DNA from: an uncultured Bacteroidales bacterium
Lineage (GTDB): Bacteria; Bacteroidota; Bacteroidia; Bacteroidales; P3
DNA length: 52,992 bases
Reading direction: 5' to 3'
Assembly (NCBI GenBank): GCA_900314925.1
Contig: OMXC01000018.1
Coordinates: 1 to 52,992 of the forward strand
This document shows positions 18,058 through 26,681 of this stretch, piece after piece. A program made the translations under genes and the position numbers. The notes beneath the pieces are model-generated. The model was not told where the DNA came from, did no database searches, and worked only from the letters and a program-made list of their open reading frames with translations. Within the stretch, counting starts at the first letter, position 1, and each line of letters opens with the position of its first letter.

Positions 18058-20292
18058 ATGGTAACACACAACAATAGCTGTGGCCGCTATCGCTTTTTTG
18101 AGGCCACCAGGATTAGCCGCCGGCAGATGATAGCCTGCTGTGCAGTTTTGGTTTTCAGTTTTAGTTTACAGTTGACGGCCAACGCCCAGGACACCGTGCG
18201 CAAGCTCGACGAGGTGCTGATACAGGACGTGCGCGTGAGCAACAAGGCGCCGCTGACCACGAGCACCCTCGACCGCCAGCAGCTCGACGACGCCCGCACG
18301 TCGGTGAGCCTGCCCTTCATGCTTGAGACGCAGCCCTCGGTGGTGGCCAGCGGCGAGAACGGCGGCGTGGGCGCCACGGCCCTGCGCATACGCGGCGTCG
18401 ACGGCTCGCGCATCAACGTCAACATCAACGGCATCACGCTCAACGACGCCGAAAGCCAGGAAGTGTTCTGGTATAACATCCCCAACCTGGGCGGCATGGC
18501 GCAGAGTATGCAGATACAGCGCGGCGTGGGCGCCAGCAACGGCGGCAGCCCCGCCTTCGGCGCCGCCATCAACATGCAGACCCTCAACGCCCACAACAGG
18601 GCCTACGGCCAGGCAGACCTGGGCTTCGGCTCGTGGAACACACGCCAGTACAGCTTAAGCGCCGGCACCGGCATCCTCAAGAGCGGCCTCTCATTCGACT
18701 TCGCCTACAGCGGACTGACCTCCGACGGCTACATACGCTCCTGGGGCACCGACCAGCAGAGCTTCTTCGGCAGCGCCAGCTGGTACGGCGAGCGCACGCT
18801 GGTCAAGCTCCTCGCCATCATCGGCAGCCAGACCACCGGCATCACATGGGACGGCGCCTACGACTACCAGCTCGACGACGACCCCACCTACAACCCCTCG
18901 GGCGAGTACGAGATGGACGGCCAGACGATGTACTACCCCAACGAGACCGACAACTACTGGCAGCGCCACTACCAGCTCTACGTCAGCCACCTGTTCAACG
19001 ACCGCTGGAGCGTCAACGCCGCCTTCGACTTCACCCACGGCGACGGCTACTACGAGCAGATGAAATACAAGAAGTACAAGAACTACAACCTCACCGCCCT
19101 CGAAGACGGTTCGAAGCACAATTTAGTCACCCGCAAGTACCTCTACAACAACGCCTATACCGCCAACCTCTCAGCTCGCTACACCGGCGAGCGTCTCAGT
19201 CTCTCCTTCGGCGACAACTTCCTCTTCTACGACGGCGAACACTACGGCAACATCATCTGGTTCCGCGACACCGCCGTCCACCTCGACACCCCCTACGAGT
19301 GGTACCGCAACTACGGCGACAAATACGACAACACCCTCTTCGCCAAGGCCAACTACGACTTCAGCGACGACCTCAACGCCTACGCCGACCTCCAGCTGCG
19401 CATGGTCAACTACAAGGTCTACGGCTACGCCGACGACCTCTTCGACATGGACTTCAACGCCAACTACCTCTTCTTCAACCCTAAGGCCGGCGTCAACTAC
19501 CGCATCAACGACAACCAGCGCACCTACTTCGTGGCCGGCATCAGCAACCGCGAGCCGCGCCGCAGCGACATCAAGGACGCCATCGGCCGTGGCGACACCA
19601 TACGTCCCGAGACCATGCTCGACCTTGAGCTGGGCTACCAGATTGCCCAGAGCCGCTGGAACGCCAGCGCCAACCTCTACGCCATGCTCTACCGCGACCA
19701 GATGACCCCCAACGGCGACGTCAGCAGCAGCGGCTACGCCCTCATGGAAAACGTCGAGAAGAGCTACCGCCTCGGCATAGAACTCCAGGCCGGCTACCAG
19801 CCCGCCGACTGGTTCCGCTTCGACGCCAACCTCACGCTGAGCCAGAACAAGGCCGTCGACTTCACATACACCGACTTTGCCGATGGCGACACCGCGCTGC
19901 AGACCTTCACGGCCAACACCGACCTCTCGCTGTCGCCCTCCATCGTCGGAGCCGCCATCGCCACCTTCTCCCCCGTCAAGAACGCCAAGCTGCAGATCAT
20001 CGGCAAGTATGTCGGCAAGCAATATGCCGACAACACCAGCCGCGAGTGCTACGCCATCAACCCCTACTTCCTGCTCAACGCCAAGGCCTCCTACACCTGG
20101 AAGCTGAAAGGCACCAACGAAATCGAGGCCCAGCTGCTGGTCAACAACATCCTTGACCACAAGTACCGCCTCAACGCCTGGGTGAGCGACTACTTCAGCG
20201 ACAAACCCTCGTGGTACGGCTACTACCACGACCGTGCATGGCTCCAGCAGCCCGGCATCAACTTCATGGGCCGCGTCATCTACCGGTTCTGA
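18052..20292 (+). CDS. TonB-dependent outer-membrane receptor for thiamine
   Basis: A 746-residue TonB-dependent receptor. A long N-terminal leader ends in a signal peptide cut near NAQ (about residue 46); a later ATG at 18127 would shorten the leader. The plug domain spans about 55-185 (LRIRGVDGSRINVNINGITLND, VGASNGGSPAFGAAINMQT), and a beta-barrel rich in aromatic residues ends with the expected Phe (GRVIYRF). There is no carboxypeptidase-like regulatory domain. The substrate assignment rests on the TPP riboswitch upstream and the PnuT and thiamine pyrophosphokinase genes downstream, a grouping known in Bacteroidetes. Confidence 0.9.
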   Translation: MNMVTHNNSCGRYRFFEATRISRRQMIACCAVLVFSFSLQLTANAQDTVRKLDEVLIQDVRVSNKAPLTTSTLDRQQLDDARTSVSLPFMLETQPSVVASGENGGVGATALRIRGVDGSRINVNINGITLNDAESQEVFWYNIPNLGGMAQSMQIQRGVGASNGGSPAFGAAINMQTLNAHNRAYGQADLGFGSWNTRQYSLSAGTGILKSGLSFDFAYSGLTSDGYIRSWGTDQQSFFGSASWYGERTLVKLLAIIGSQTTGITWDGAYDYQLDDDPTYNPSGEYEMDGQTMYYPNETDNYWQRHYQLYVSHLFNDRWSVNAAFDFTHGDGYYEQMKYKKYKNYNLTALEDGSKHNLVTRKYLYNNAYTANLSARYTGERLSLSFGDNFLFYDGEHYGNIIWFRDTAVHLDTPYEWYRNYGDKYDNTLFAKANYDFSDDLNAYADLQLRMVNYKVYGYADDLFDMDFNANYLFFNPKAGVNYRINDNQRTYFVAGISNREPRRSDIKDAIGRGDTIRPETMLDLELGYQIAQSRWNASANLYAMLYRDQMTPNGDVSSSGYALMENVEKSYRLGIELQAGYQPADWFRFDANLTLSQNKAVDFTYTDFADGDTALQTFTANTDLSLSPSIVGAAIATFSPVKNAKLQIIGKYVGKQYADNTSRECYAINPYFLLNAKASYTWKLKGTNEIEAQLLVNNILDHKYRLNAWVSDYFSDKPSWYGYYHDRAWLQQPGINFMGRVIYRF

Positions 20293-20299
20293 TTGACTA

Positions 20300-20331
20300 A
20301 CGCATTAACACGTTAACGCATTAACGCATTG
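20300..20331 (+). repeat. 8-nt word array containing the pnuT start
   Basis: Copies of ACGCATTA and ACACGTTA lie between the receptor stop and pnuT. The final unit provides the TTG start codon. Confidence 0.6.
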
Positions 20332-20925
20332 AATATTCTCGACATACTCGGCGCCGCCATCGGCTTGGTCTATGTGTTCAGCGAATACAGGGCAAGCCGA
20401 TGGTTCTGGCCGTCGAGTCTGCTGATGGCGGCGTTCTACGCGGTGATCAACTTCCGCATCGGATGGTACGCCAATACCGGCATCTGCGTCTACAACTTCG
20501 TCATGTCGGTCTACGGCCTGCTGGTGTGGCGCGGCCTGCTGAACACCGGCCACTCGACACAGAACGCAGAACACCAAACACCCAAAACCAAAGAAGAGCG
20601 CCCCATCACCTCATGCCCGGCGCGCTACTGGCCGTGGCTCATCGCCGCCACGGCGGCGCTGACGGTGGCTTTCCGCTTCATCCTCGCCCTCCTCGGCGAG
20701 ACCACCATGCCGTGGCTCGACGGCATCGTGGCGGCACTCGGCATCGTGGGCATGTGGATGCTCGCTCGCAAGTATTGGCAGCAGTGGCTCTTCTGGCTCG
20801 TCAGCGAGCCCCTGCTGGTGTATATATACCTCCACACCGGCTACACGGCCTCGGCAGCCATGTACGCCGTCTACGAGGTGTTCTGCATCATGGGAATAAT
20901 ACGATGGAAAAGACTCAGCATATAG
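20329..20925 (+). CDS. pnuT: PnuT-type thiamine transporter (PnuC family)
   Basis: Inner-membrane facilitator of the PnuC/PnuT family. The 198-residue protein has six to seven hydrophobic segments and family motifs WFWPSSLLMAAFYAVINFRIGWY near 25-47 and a C-terminal aromatic/charged helix (YTASAAMYAVYEVFCIMG). A hydrophilic insert at about residues 74-92 (STQNAEHQTPKTKEE) is encoded by a low-complexity A/C-rich stretch. The start is TTG within a repeat array. Its position between a riboswitch-linked receptor and thiamine pyrophosphokinase points to thiamine rather than nicotinamide riboside. Confidence 0.88.
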   Translation: MNILDILGAAIGLVYVFSEYRASRWFWPSSLLMAAFYAVINFRIGWYANTGICVYNFVMSVYGLLVWRGLLNTGHSTQNAEHQTPKTKEERPITSCPARYWPWLIAATAALTVAFRFILALLGETTMPWLDGIVAALGIVGMWMLARKYWQQWLFWLVSEPLLVYIYLHTGYTASAAMYAVYEVFCIMGIIRWKRLSI

Positions 20926-21566
20926 TGATTCTGGCCGCGGGCGACTTCCCCACGCACGCCGTGCCCCTCCAGGCTCTCCGCGAGGCGGACTTCGTGGTCT
21001 GCTGCGACTCGGCATTCTCCCAACTGAACACTACCCACTATCCACTATCCACTACCCACTATATTGTCATAGGGGACGGGGACTCGCTGTCGGAGGCCGA
21101 CAAGAGCGCCCTCGGCGAGCGCTGGCTCCAGGTCGACGAGCAGGACTACAACGACCTCCACAAGGCTGTGCAATGGGCTGTTTGCCACTTCCCGCCTCGC
21201 ACTTCACACTTCACAATCCTCGGCGCCACCGGTCGCCGCGAGGACCACACGCTGGGCAACATCGCCTACCTCGTCACTTTCGCCGAGGAGCACCCCGGCA
21301 TACGGCTCGAGATGCTCACCGACTACGGCCGCTTCACGGCCATGACAGGCAGCGGCACCTTCGCCACCTTCCCGCGCCAGCAGGTGTCAATCTTCAGCAT
21401 GGACCCCGACCGGCCTATCTACGGCCAGGGCCTCCGCTGGCCGCTCGACGCCTTCCACGCACGGCGCTGGTGGCAGGCCACACTCAACGAAGCCATCGGC
21501 TCAGAGGTCACACTGAGCTCCGACGGCTGGCTCGTGGTCTTCCGCACCTACGAGCCCAAGCAGTAA
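20904..21566 (+). CDS. Thiamine pyrophosphokinase
   Basis: Transfers pyrophosphate from ATP to thiamine, trapping it as TPP. ATG 20904 gives 220 residues and overlaps pnuT by 22 bases. Family motifs are LAAGDFP near 8, DFVVCCDSAF, VIGDGDSLS, DEQDYNDLHKA and ILGATGRREDHTLGNI. Two segments look inserted: TTHYPLSTTHY (21030-21062), coded by 7-nt repeats, and PPRTSHF (21185-21216). Both lie in loops between beta strands, so function may survive. With the receptor and PnuT it completes a salvage route, so the cell takes up thiamine and phosphorylates it. Confidence 0.88.
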   Translation: MEKTQHIVILAAGDFPTHAVPLQALREADFVVCCDSAFSQLNTTHYPLSTTHYIVIGDGDSLSEADKSALGERWLQVDEQDYNDLHKAVQWAVCHFPPRTSHFTILGATGRREDHTLGNIAYLVTFAEEHPGIRLEMLTDYGRFTAMTGSGTFATFPRQQVSIFSMDPDRPIYGQGLRWPLDAFHARRWWQATLNEAIGSEVTLSSDGWLVVFRTYEPKQ

Positions 21567-21837
21567 CTAATTTATCCGTAATAAAATAGGTATTCCGTCA
21601 ATTGCCTGCTCCCCGTCATCGAGCGGACCCAGTTCCGGGCAGAGTTAGACCGGAGCTGGAACGGGGGTACCGCCATTGCACCTGTTGTGTTTCCACTTCA
21701 TCCCCACCCCCACAACCCTCTACGCTGATAGCCATCGGCGCCCCACCCTCATCGCTTGCCAAGGATATACTCAACCTATCTGCAGCATATATAGAAAGCA
21801 TATAGATTGTTTTCCCAACATGGCAAAATAAAATATT
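21567..21837. other. Intergenic stretch without a recognised gene
   Basis: About 270 bases after the kinase. A weak inverted pair (CCAGTTCCGG and CCGGAGCTGG near 21630-21660) might terminate the operon. Short open frames here show no start context or family features. Confidence 0.4.
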
Positions 21838-21873
21838 GCCGCCGCGCGAAATAAACATCCTGCGCGGCGGCAT
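21838..21873. terminator. Hairpin between convergent operons
   Basis: GCCGCCGCGC and GCGCGGCGGC around a 15-nt loop. A second GC-rich hairpin (GCCGGCGG / CCGCCGGC, 21915-21936) lies closer to the purD stop. Confidence 0.65.
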
Positions 21874-21956
21874 ATTGTAGTTGGTTTATGTGCTCTCTTC
21901 CTTTGACAGCACGGCGCCGGCGGCTGCCGCCGGCGTGATGTCTCCCAACCTGTTGG

Positions 21957-23243
21957 CTACTGCATCAGCTTGAGCAGGTCCTGGCCGATGTCGCGGCGGT
22001 AGTATTTGCCGTCCCACTGGATGGTGGCGGCACGGTTGTAGCTCTTCAGCAGGGCTTCGGGCAGGGAGCCTGCAAAGGCTGTGGTGCAGATGACGCGGCC
22101 GCCGTTGGTGAGGAGCTGGCCGTCGTCGCCGCGTTTGGTGCCGCAATGGAACACGAGCACGTCGTCAGCATCTTGGCCAAGGGTGATTGCCTTGCCTTTC
22201 TCATAGCTGCCGGGATAGCCGCCGGCAACCATCATGACGCAGGCCGCGGTGCGGCTGTCTACGGTCAGCGTGCAGCGGTCGAGCGTGCCGTGGGCGGTAT
22301 TCTCGAAGAGCTCGACGACGTCGCTCTTGAGGCGCGGGAAGACGCTCTCGGTCTCGGGGTCGCCCATGCGCACGTTGTATTCTATCACATACGGGTCGCC
22401 GCCGCAGTTCATGAGTCCTATAAAGATGAAGCCGCGGTAGTCTATCTTCTCGTCGCGCAGGCCACGCACGGTGGGCTTGACGATGCGGTCCTCGACTTTC
22501 TTCATGAACTCCTTGTCGGCAAAAGGTACCGGGCTTACCGAGCCCATGCCGCCGGTGTTGAGGCCTGTGTCGCCCTCGCCGATGCGCTTGTAATCTTTGG
22601 CCGAGGGGAGCAGCAGGTAGTGCTGGCCGTCGGTGAGCGCGAAGACGCTGAGCTCTATGCCGCTGAGGTATTCCTCTATGACCACGCTGGCGCTGGCGGC
22701 ACCGAACTGGCCGGCCAGCATGTCGCGCAGGTGCGCCTTGGCGGTGTCGAGGTCGTTCTCTATGAGGACGCCCTTGCCGGCCGCCAGCCCGTCGGCCTTC
22801 AGGACGTACGGAGCCTTCAGGGTGTCGAGGAAGGCCTCGCCCTCCTTCAGGGTCTCGGCGGTGAAGGTGCGGTATTGCGCGGTGGGTATCTTGTGGCGCG
22901 TCATGAAGGCCTTGGCGTAGTCCTTGCTGCCTTCAAGCATGGCCCCCTGGCGGCTCGGGCCCACGACCATGATGTGCTTGAGCGCCGGCGTCTGGGCGAA
23001 ATGGTCGGCGATGCCGGCCACGAGCGGCGCCTCAGGGCCTACGACGAGCATCTCTATATGGCGTTCGAGGGCGAAGCGTTCCACTTCGGCGAAGTCCTCG
23101 GGGTTGAGCTTCACGTTCTCGCCCACCTCCGCGGTGCCGGCGTTGCCGGGGGCTATATACAATCTGGTGCAGCGCTCGCTCTGCGCTATCTTTGCGGCTA
23201 TGGCGTGCTCGCGGCCGCCTCCGCCAAGGAGAAGAATGTTCAC
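21957..23243 (-). CDS. purD: Phosphoribosylamine-glycine ligase
   Basis: Second step of purine synthesis: joins glycine to phosphoribosylamine with ATP. The 428-residue ATP-grasp enzyme starts MNILLLGGGGREHAIA and has VVGPEAPLVAGIAD, KADGLAAGKGV, EEYLSGIELSVFAL and NVRMGDPETESVFPRL, all family signatures in order. The start lies 21 nt downstream of tRNA-Ala(CGC) on the same strand, so it may be read from the tRNA promoter at 23506. Confidence 0.96.
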   Translation of the reverse strand: MNILLLGGGGREHAIAAKIAQSERCTRLYIAPGNAGTAEVGENVKLNPEDFAEVERFALERHIEMLVVGPEAPLVAGIADHFAQTPALKHIMVVGPSRQGAMLEGSKDYAKAFMTRHKIPTAQYRTFTAETLKEGEAFLDTLKAPYVLKADGLAAGKGVLIENDLDTAKAHLRDMLAGQFGAASASVVIEEYLSGIELSVFALTDGQHYLLLPSAKDYKRIGEGDTGLNTGGMGSVSPVPFADKEFMKKVEDRIVKPTVRGLRDEKIDYRGFIFIGLMNCGGDPYVIEYNVRMGDPETESVFPRLKSDVVELFENTAHGTLDRCTLTVDSRTAACVMMVAGGYPGSYEKGKAITLGQDADDVLVFHCGTKRGDDGQLLTNGGRVICTTAFAGSLPEALLKSYNRAATIQWDGKYYRRDIGQDLLKLMQ

Positions 23244-23264
23244 GATAAATGATGTTTTGGGTTG

Positions 23265-23337
23265 TGGAGTATACGGGAGTCGAACCCGTTGCCTTCAGAT
23301 TGCGAACCTGACGCTCTACCAAATGAGCTAATACCCC
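23265..23337 (-). tRNA. tRNA-Ala (anticodon CGC)
   Basis: A 73-nt cloverleaf with acceptor GGGGTAT/ATACTCC, D arm GCTC/GAGC, anticodon stem TCAGG/TCTGA with loop TTCGCAA, and T arm ACGGG TTCGACT CCCGT. The acceptor has a G3-U70 pair, the alanine identity element, which agrees with the CGC anticodon. CCA is not encoded. Confidence 0.88.
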
Positions 23338-23375
23338 TTGTTTGGTGTCGGTGTGCCACTCGTTGTCTCTTTACT

Positions 23376-23400
23376 AAAAAAGGGCCGTTGTGTCGACCCT
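23376..23400 (-). terminator. Possible weak terminator between the tRNAs
   Basis: On the minus strand AAGGG, a loop, CCCTT and a T run follow tRNA-Ala(GGC). The stem is short, so read-through is likely. Confidence 0.4.
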
Positions 23401-23407
23401 TCTTTCG

Positions 23408-23481
<74 letters not shown>

Positions 23482-23505
23482 TCTCGTTTCTTCCGAAATC
23501 GGGTG

Positions 23506-23536
23506 CAAAAGTACAACCTTTTTTTCAACTGGCAAA
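23506..23536 (-). promoter_or_regulatory. Promoter of the tRNA-Ala pair
   Basis: Minus strand TTTG (23536-23533) and TACTTTTG (23513-23506), 19 nt apart, about 25 nt before tRNA-Ala(GGC). Confidence 0.7.
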
Positions 23537-23637
23537 ATTTTTTTTTCTTTTGCCTGCCGGCATGTCACGCTACACGTTGCTGTACAACATATTGCGCTTT
23601 GCAAAAAATTGTCGCCAGCATGAAGAGGCACAAAAGC

Positions 23638-23672
23638 AAAAGACCCTGCGCCGGTGTGCCGCAGGGTCTTTT
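23638..23672. terminator. Bidirectional terminator
   Basis: AAAAGACCCTGCG and its complement around a 9-nt loop, downstream of the GtrA gene. Confidence 0.85.
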
Positions 23673-23693
23673 GGCGGTGGTCGCAGCCTGTAG

Positions 23694-24125
23694 CTACGCC
23701 TGTTTTTGCTTCCGGAAAGTGAAGAGGTTGTTTGCCATGAAGTTCCACACCATCACGATGCCTGTGGCGACAATCTTGGCGACCCAGAAATCCCAGTCGA
23801 GCCCGGTCTCGACAAAGCGCGGGACGATGCTGGTGTCCTTGAGCATGAACACGATGAGCGAGTTGAGCCCCAGGCCTACGAGGGAGACGAAGAAGAACTT
23901 GGCATATTCGACGCCGACCTCTTTGGAGGTACTCCTCCACGTCCATACCCGGTTGAGGAAATAGTTGCTTGTGGCGGCGACGGTGAATCCTATCGCGTTA
24001 GACAGCAGCTCGGGGATGCCGAAGATCCCCTTGCAGAGGGCCGTAAGGCCAAAGTCGATGACAGCACCGCTGGCACCGACGACAGCAAACTTGACGAACT
24101 TGGTGATGAGCGGACGCCACTCCAT
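23694..24125 (-). CDS. GtrA-family membrane protein
   Basis: A 143-residue protein with four hydrophobic helices (about 9-30, 38-56, 78-99, 112-133) and the GtrA features KFAVVGASGAVIDFGLTALC and NYFLNRVWTW. The family is thought to flip or assist polyprenyl-linked sugars in cell-surface glycosylation; the specific sugar is unknown. Its ATG overlaps the upstream gene's stop by one base (TAATG), so the two are coupled. Confidence 0.88.
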   Translation of the reverse strand: MEWRPLITKFVKFAVVGASGAVIDFGLTALCKGIFGIPELLSNAIGFTVAATSNYFLNRVWTWRSTSKEVGVEYAKFFFVSLVGLGLNSLIVFMLKDTSIVPRFVETGLDWDFWVAKIVATGIVMVWNFMANNLFTFRKQKQA

Positions 24126-24760
24126 TAGTTGAAGACCTTTTCCTCAGGGCTGTGGATGATACCGGTCTTGCGCACCTTGACCTTCTTGTTGCTCTTCGAC
24201 TTGCTGATGCGCGGGGCGGGTTTCTTCATGCGCGGCAGATACTGTATATCGCCGTCCTCGTTGATCTCGAGGCCGTAGATCTTGCGCGTGGCGAGGTTGC
24301 ACTTGACGTGCCAGAAACGGCCGCAGCCGCCCTTGGTCAGCAGGACGTCGCTGGCCAGCTTGGCGTCTGTCAGGTTGTCGTCCCAGAGGAAGTTGACCCA
24401 CACGATATGGTCGCCGCGGTCGTTGGTGAAGCCCACATACTGACGGCGGTACATGCGCATGTGCTCGTCGATGACCGGGCACATGCCACCCTGGTTGTAA
24501 TGCTCGCGGTTAAGGTAGGCTATACGCTTCTGTATAAGCCCCTCCGTCTCGGCGATCTCCTCGTCGGTGGGGGTGAAGCGCCCGTCCTGGTTCTCCACGG
24601 TGAAATCCACCTCCCAGTCCTTGTGGTAGCTCCAGCCATGGTAATTGTTGCCCCACACCTCGGCATTTTTCCATTTTTCCGTAGGCTCTATATATTCCTG
24701 TGCCGCCGCAAAAGATGCCAGCAACATCAGTCCAACCGTCAAAAACAGCGTCTTATTCAT
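24125..24760 (-). CDS. Exported protein of unknown function
   Basis: A 211-residue protein with a signal peptide ending SFAAAQ. The mature part is rich in Trp and charged residues (KWKNAEVWGNNYHGWSYHKDWEVDF), has a central EHMRMYRRQYVGFTNDRGDHIVWVNFLW segment, and ends in a Lys/Arg/Ser-rich tail (RISKSKSNKKVKVRK). I do not recognise a named family. It is transcribed from 24787-24818 and coupled to the GtrA gene, so a surface-glycan role is only a guess from context. Confidence 0.75.
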   Translation of the reverse strand: MNKTLFLTVGLMLLASFAAAQEYIEPTEKWKNAEVWGNNYHGWSYHKDWEVDFTVENQDGRFTPTDEEIAETEGLIQKRIAYLNREHYNQGGMCPVIDEHMRMYRRQYVGFTNDRGDHIVWVNFLWDDNLTDAKLASDVLLTKGGCGRFWHVKCNLATRKIYGLEINEDGDIQYLPRMKKPAPRISKSKSNKKVKVRKTGIIHSPEEKVFN

Positions 24761-24786
24761 GCTTTTTATTCCTTTGTTTTATGGTG

Positions 24787-24853
24787 CAAAGATACTCATA
24801 TTTCGGCATCTGCACAAATTTTTTTTCTAATTTGCAAAAAAGTAGTATATTTG
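24787..24853. promoter_or_regulatory. Divergent promoters between the exported protein and atoD
   Basis: Minus strand: TTTG (24818-24815) and TATCTTTG (24794-24787), 20 nt apart. Plus strand: TATATTTG at 24846-24853 is a clear -7 element, but no matching -33 TTTG is present at the right distance. Confidence 0.6.
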
Positions 24854-24897
24854 CACTCCGAAACAATAACGGAATATAGATAAAAAAAGTATACGCT

Positions 24898-25545
24898 ATG
24901 AACAAATTTGTCACAGTAAAAGAGGCCGCCGACAAGATTCACGACGGCATGACCGTAATGGTTGGCGGTTTCCTCGGCGTAGGTAACCCCATCGCCCTCA
25001 TCGACGAACTCGTTGCCCGCAACGTGAAAGACCTCACCATCATCTGCAACGATACCGCTTATCCCGAAGTGGGCGTCGGCAAACTCATCACCAACCACCA
25101 GGTGAAGGCCCTCATCGCCACACACATCGGCACCAACAACAACACCATCGACCAGATGAACGCCGGCGAGCTGAAGGTCACCCTCCAGCCCCAGGGCACC
25201 CTCGCCGAGCAGATCCGCGCCGCCGGCGCAGGCCTCGGCGGTGTGCTGACCCAGACAGGCCTCGGCACCGTCGTTGAGAACGGCAAGCAGAAAATCACCG
25301 TCGACGGCAAGGAATACCTCCTCGAGAAGCCCGTCCGCGCCGACGTCGCCATCATCGGCGCCAACATCGCCGACGAAGAGGGCAACCTGGTCTACAAGGG
25401 CACCAGCCAGAACTTCAGCCCCATGATGGCCACCGCCGCCGACACCGTCATCGTCGAGCCGCAGGAGATCGTCGCCACCGGCAGCATAGCTCCCGAGAAC
25501 GTCAAGACCCCCGGCATCTTCGTCGACTACATCATCAAGAAGTAA
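24898..25545 (+). CDS. atoD: Butyrate/acetoacetate CoA-transferase alpha subunit
   Basis: Subunit A of the family I CoA-transferase that exchanges CoA between acetate or butyrate and acetoacetate/butyryl-CoA. The 215 residues show GMTVMVGGFLGVGNP near 18-32, a GLGGVLTQTGLGT loop near 117, and EEGNLVYKGTSQNF near 160. The beta subunit (atoA), normally adjacent and carrying the catalytic Glu, is missing: a terminator follows directly. In lysine-fermenting Bacteroidales atoD/atoA accompany kal, which is found 5 kb downstream here. Confidence 0.92.
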   Translation: MNKFVTVKEAADKIHDGMTVMVGGFLGVGNPIALIDELVARNVKDLTIICNDTAYPEVGVGKLITNHQVKALIATHIGTNNNTIDQMNAGELKVTLQPQGTLAEQIRAAGAGLGGVLTQTGLGTVVENGKQKITVDGKEYLLEKPVRADVAIIGANIADEEGNLVYKGTSQNFSPMMATAADTVIVEPQEIVATGSIAPENVKTPGIFVDYIIKK

Positions 25546-25569
25546 GGGAACAGCTCTCTCATACCCCCC

Positions 25570-25602
25570 CCGGGCCGCCAGCGCTATCGCGCTGGCGGCC
25601 CG
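25570..25602. terminator. Terminator after atoD
   Basis: Near-perfect 15-bp GC-rich stem (CCGGGCCGCCAGCGC) with a short loop, followed by a T-containing tract. Confidence 0.8.
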
Positions 25603-25912
25603 GTCTGTTCTTGTAGCCTTAATCCAATTGATTGACAGGAGATAGAAGTTTATAGGTTTTACTCCCCTTTTACTCAAACTTTAATCATCTTTTGCCTGCC
25701 TATATGGTGACAATACTATAGCACCAGCGCTCCTACATCGGCACTCTGTCCCAAAATACATAAGAAGGAGCAACCAATAAGTTGCTCCTTTATTTGTGCC
25801 TTCTTTCTGTTTTTGCAATCCATCAGTGGAGTGCCTCTGTCAGGATTGTGGGTAAGACGCAGAAGCCGTCATTTGTCCTCGGTGGTGGAAATATCGAAAG
25901 GAAACAAATAAT
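25603..25912. other. Intergenic stretch with one hairpin
   Basis: No gene-like frame. The hairpin AAGGAGCAAC/GTTGCTCCTT at 25765-25790, followed by T-rich sequence, looks like a terminator. Base composition shifts here toward A+T and stays so to about 29.8 kb. Confidence 0.55.
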
Positions 25913-26653
25913 TCAATAAAAATATTCCTCCAAAATACCTTGTGCATTTTTATGGCCTTGTGTAGCTGCTTTCTCAAACCATTCTCTTGCTTTTTCCTTA
26001 TTTTTCTTTACCCCACTTCCTTTGAAGTAACATATACCAAGATTATTTTGCGCATCGGCATATCCCAGATTTGCTGCTTTCTTAAACCATTTTACGGCCT
26101 CCACTTCGTCCAATAACACACCATCCCCTTCATAATAGCATATTCCCAAATTGTTTTGTGCCATAGCATACCCTTGCTCAGCAGACTTTCTGTACCAATA
26201 CAAAGCTAATTCCACGTTTTGGGGTACTCCTAACCCATTATTATAGCAATAAGCAAGATTGTTTTGCGCTTCCGCATCTCCTTGCTCAGCTGCTTTTTTG
26301 TACCACTTGACAGCATTTTTATCACTCTGCCTTACCCCGTATCCTCGCTGATAATAGACTCCCAACTTATTCTGCGCCTTCACATAACCTTGTTTGGCAG
26401 CTTTCTTTAACCATTTTACAGCAATACCAAAATCATTTCGTTGGTTTCCAAATCCGTTTGAATAGCATATAGCCAAATCATATTGCGCTGGAGCATAGCC
26501 TAATTCCGCTGCTTTTTGCAAATAGCCGTTTGTTGCACTGCCTTGTGCTTTTCCATAATAATCCTTTGCCAGGGTTTCGCTACTGCTTTGTCCAAAAACC
26601 GGTTCCTGTGCAAACAACAGGAAACACACTGCTAACAATAGTTTAGTTCTCAT
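25913..26653 (-). CDS. Exported Sel1-repeat protein
   Basis: ATG 26653 gives about 246 residues with a signal peptide ending PVFGQ. Six consecutive Sel1-like repeats follow, each about 36 residues (NGYLQKAAELGYAPAQYDLA, WLKKAAKQGYVKAQNKLGV, WYKKAAEQGDAEAQNNLAY and so on). These build helical scaffolds for protein binding, often in envelope processes. Codon use is AT-rich compared with the flanking core genes. It is the last of a minus-strand group of small exported proteins. Confidence 0.88.
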   Translation of the reverse strand: MRTKLLLAVCFLLFAQEPVFGQSSSETLAKDYYGKAQGSATNGYLQKAAELGYAPAQYDLAICYSNGFGNQRNDFGIAVKWLKKAAKQGYVKAQNKLGVYYQRGYGVRQSDKNAVKWYKKAAEQGDAEAQNNLAYCYNNGLGVPQNVELALYWYRKSAEQGYAMAQNNLGICYYEGDGVLLDEVEAVKWFKKAANLGYADAQNNLGICYFKGSGVKKNKEKAREWFEKAATQGHKNAQGILEEYFY

Positions 26654-26681
26654 ATACAATCAGATTATAGTTTACAATTTA

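Noticed and set aside
20400..20903. N-terminal extension of thiamine pyrophosphokinase
   Set aside because: This part overlaps pnuT in another frame and does not match the kinase family; ATG 20904 gives the family N terminus.
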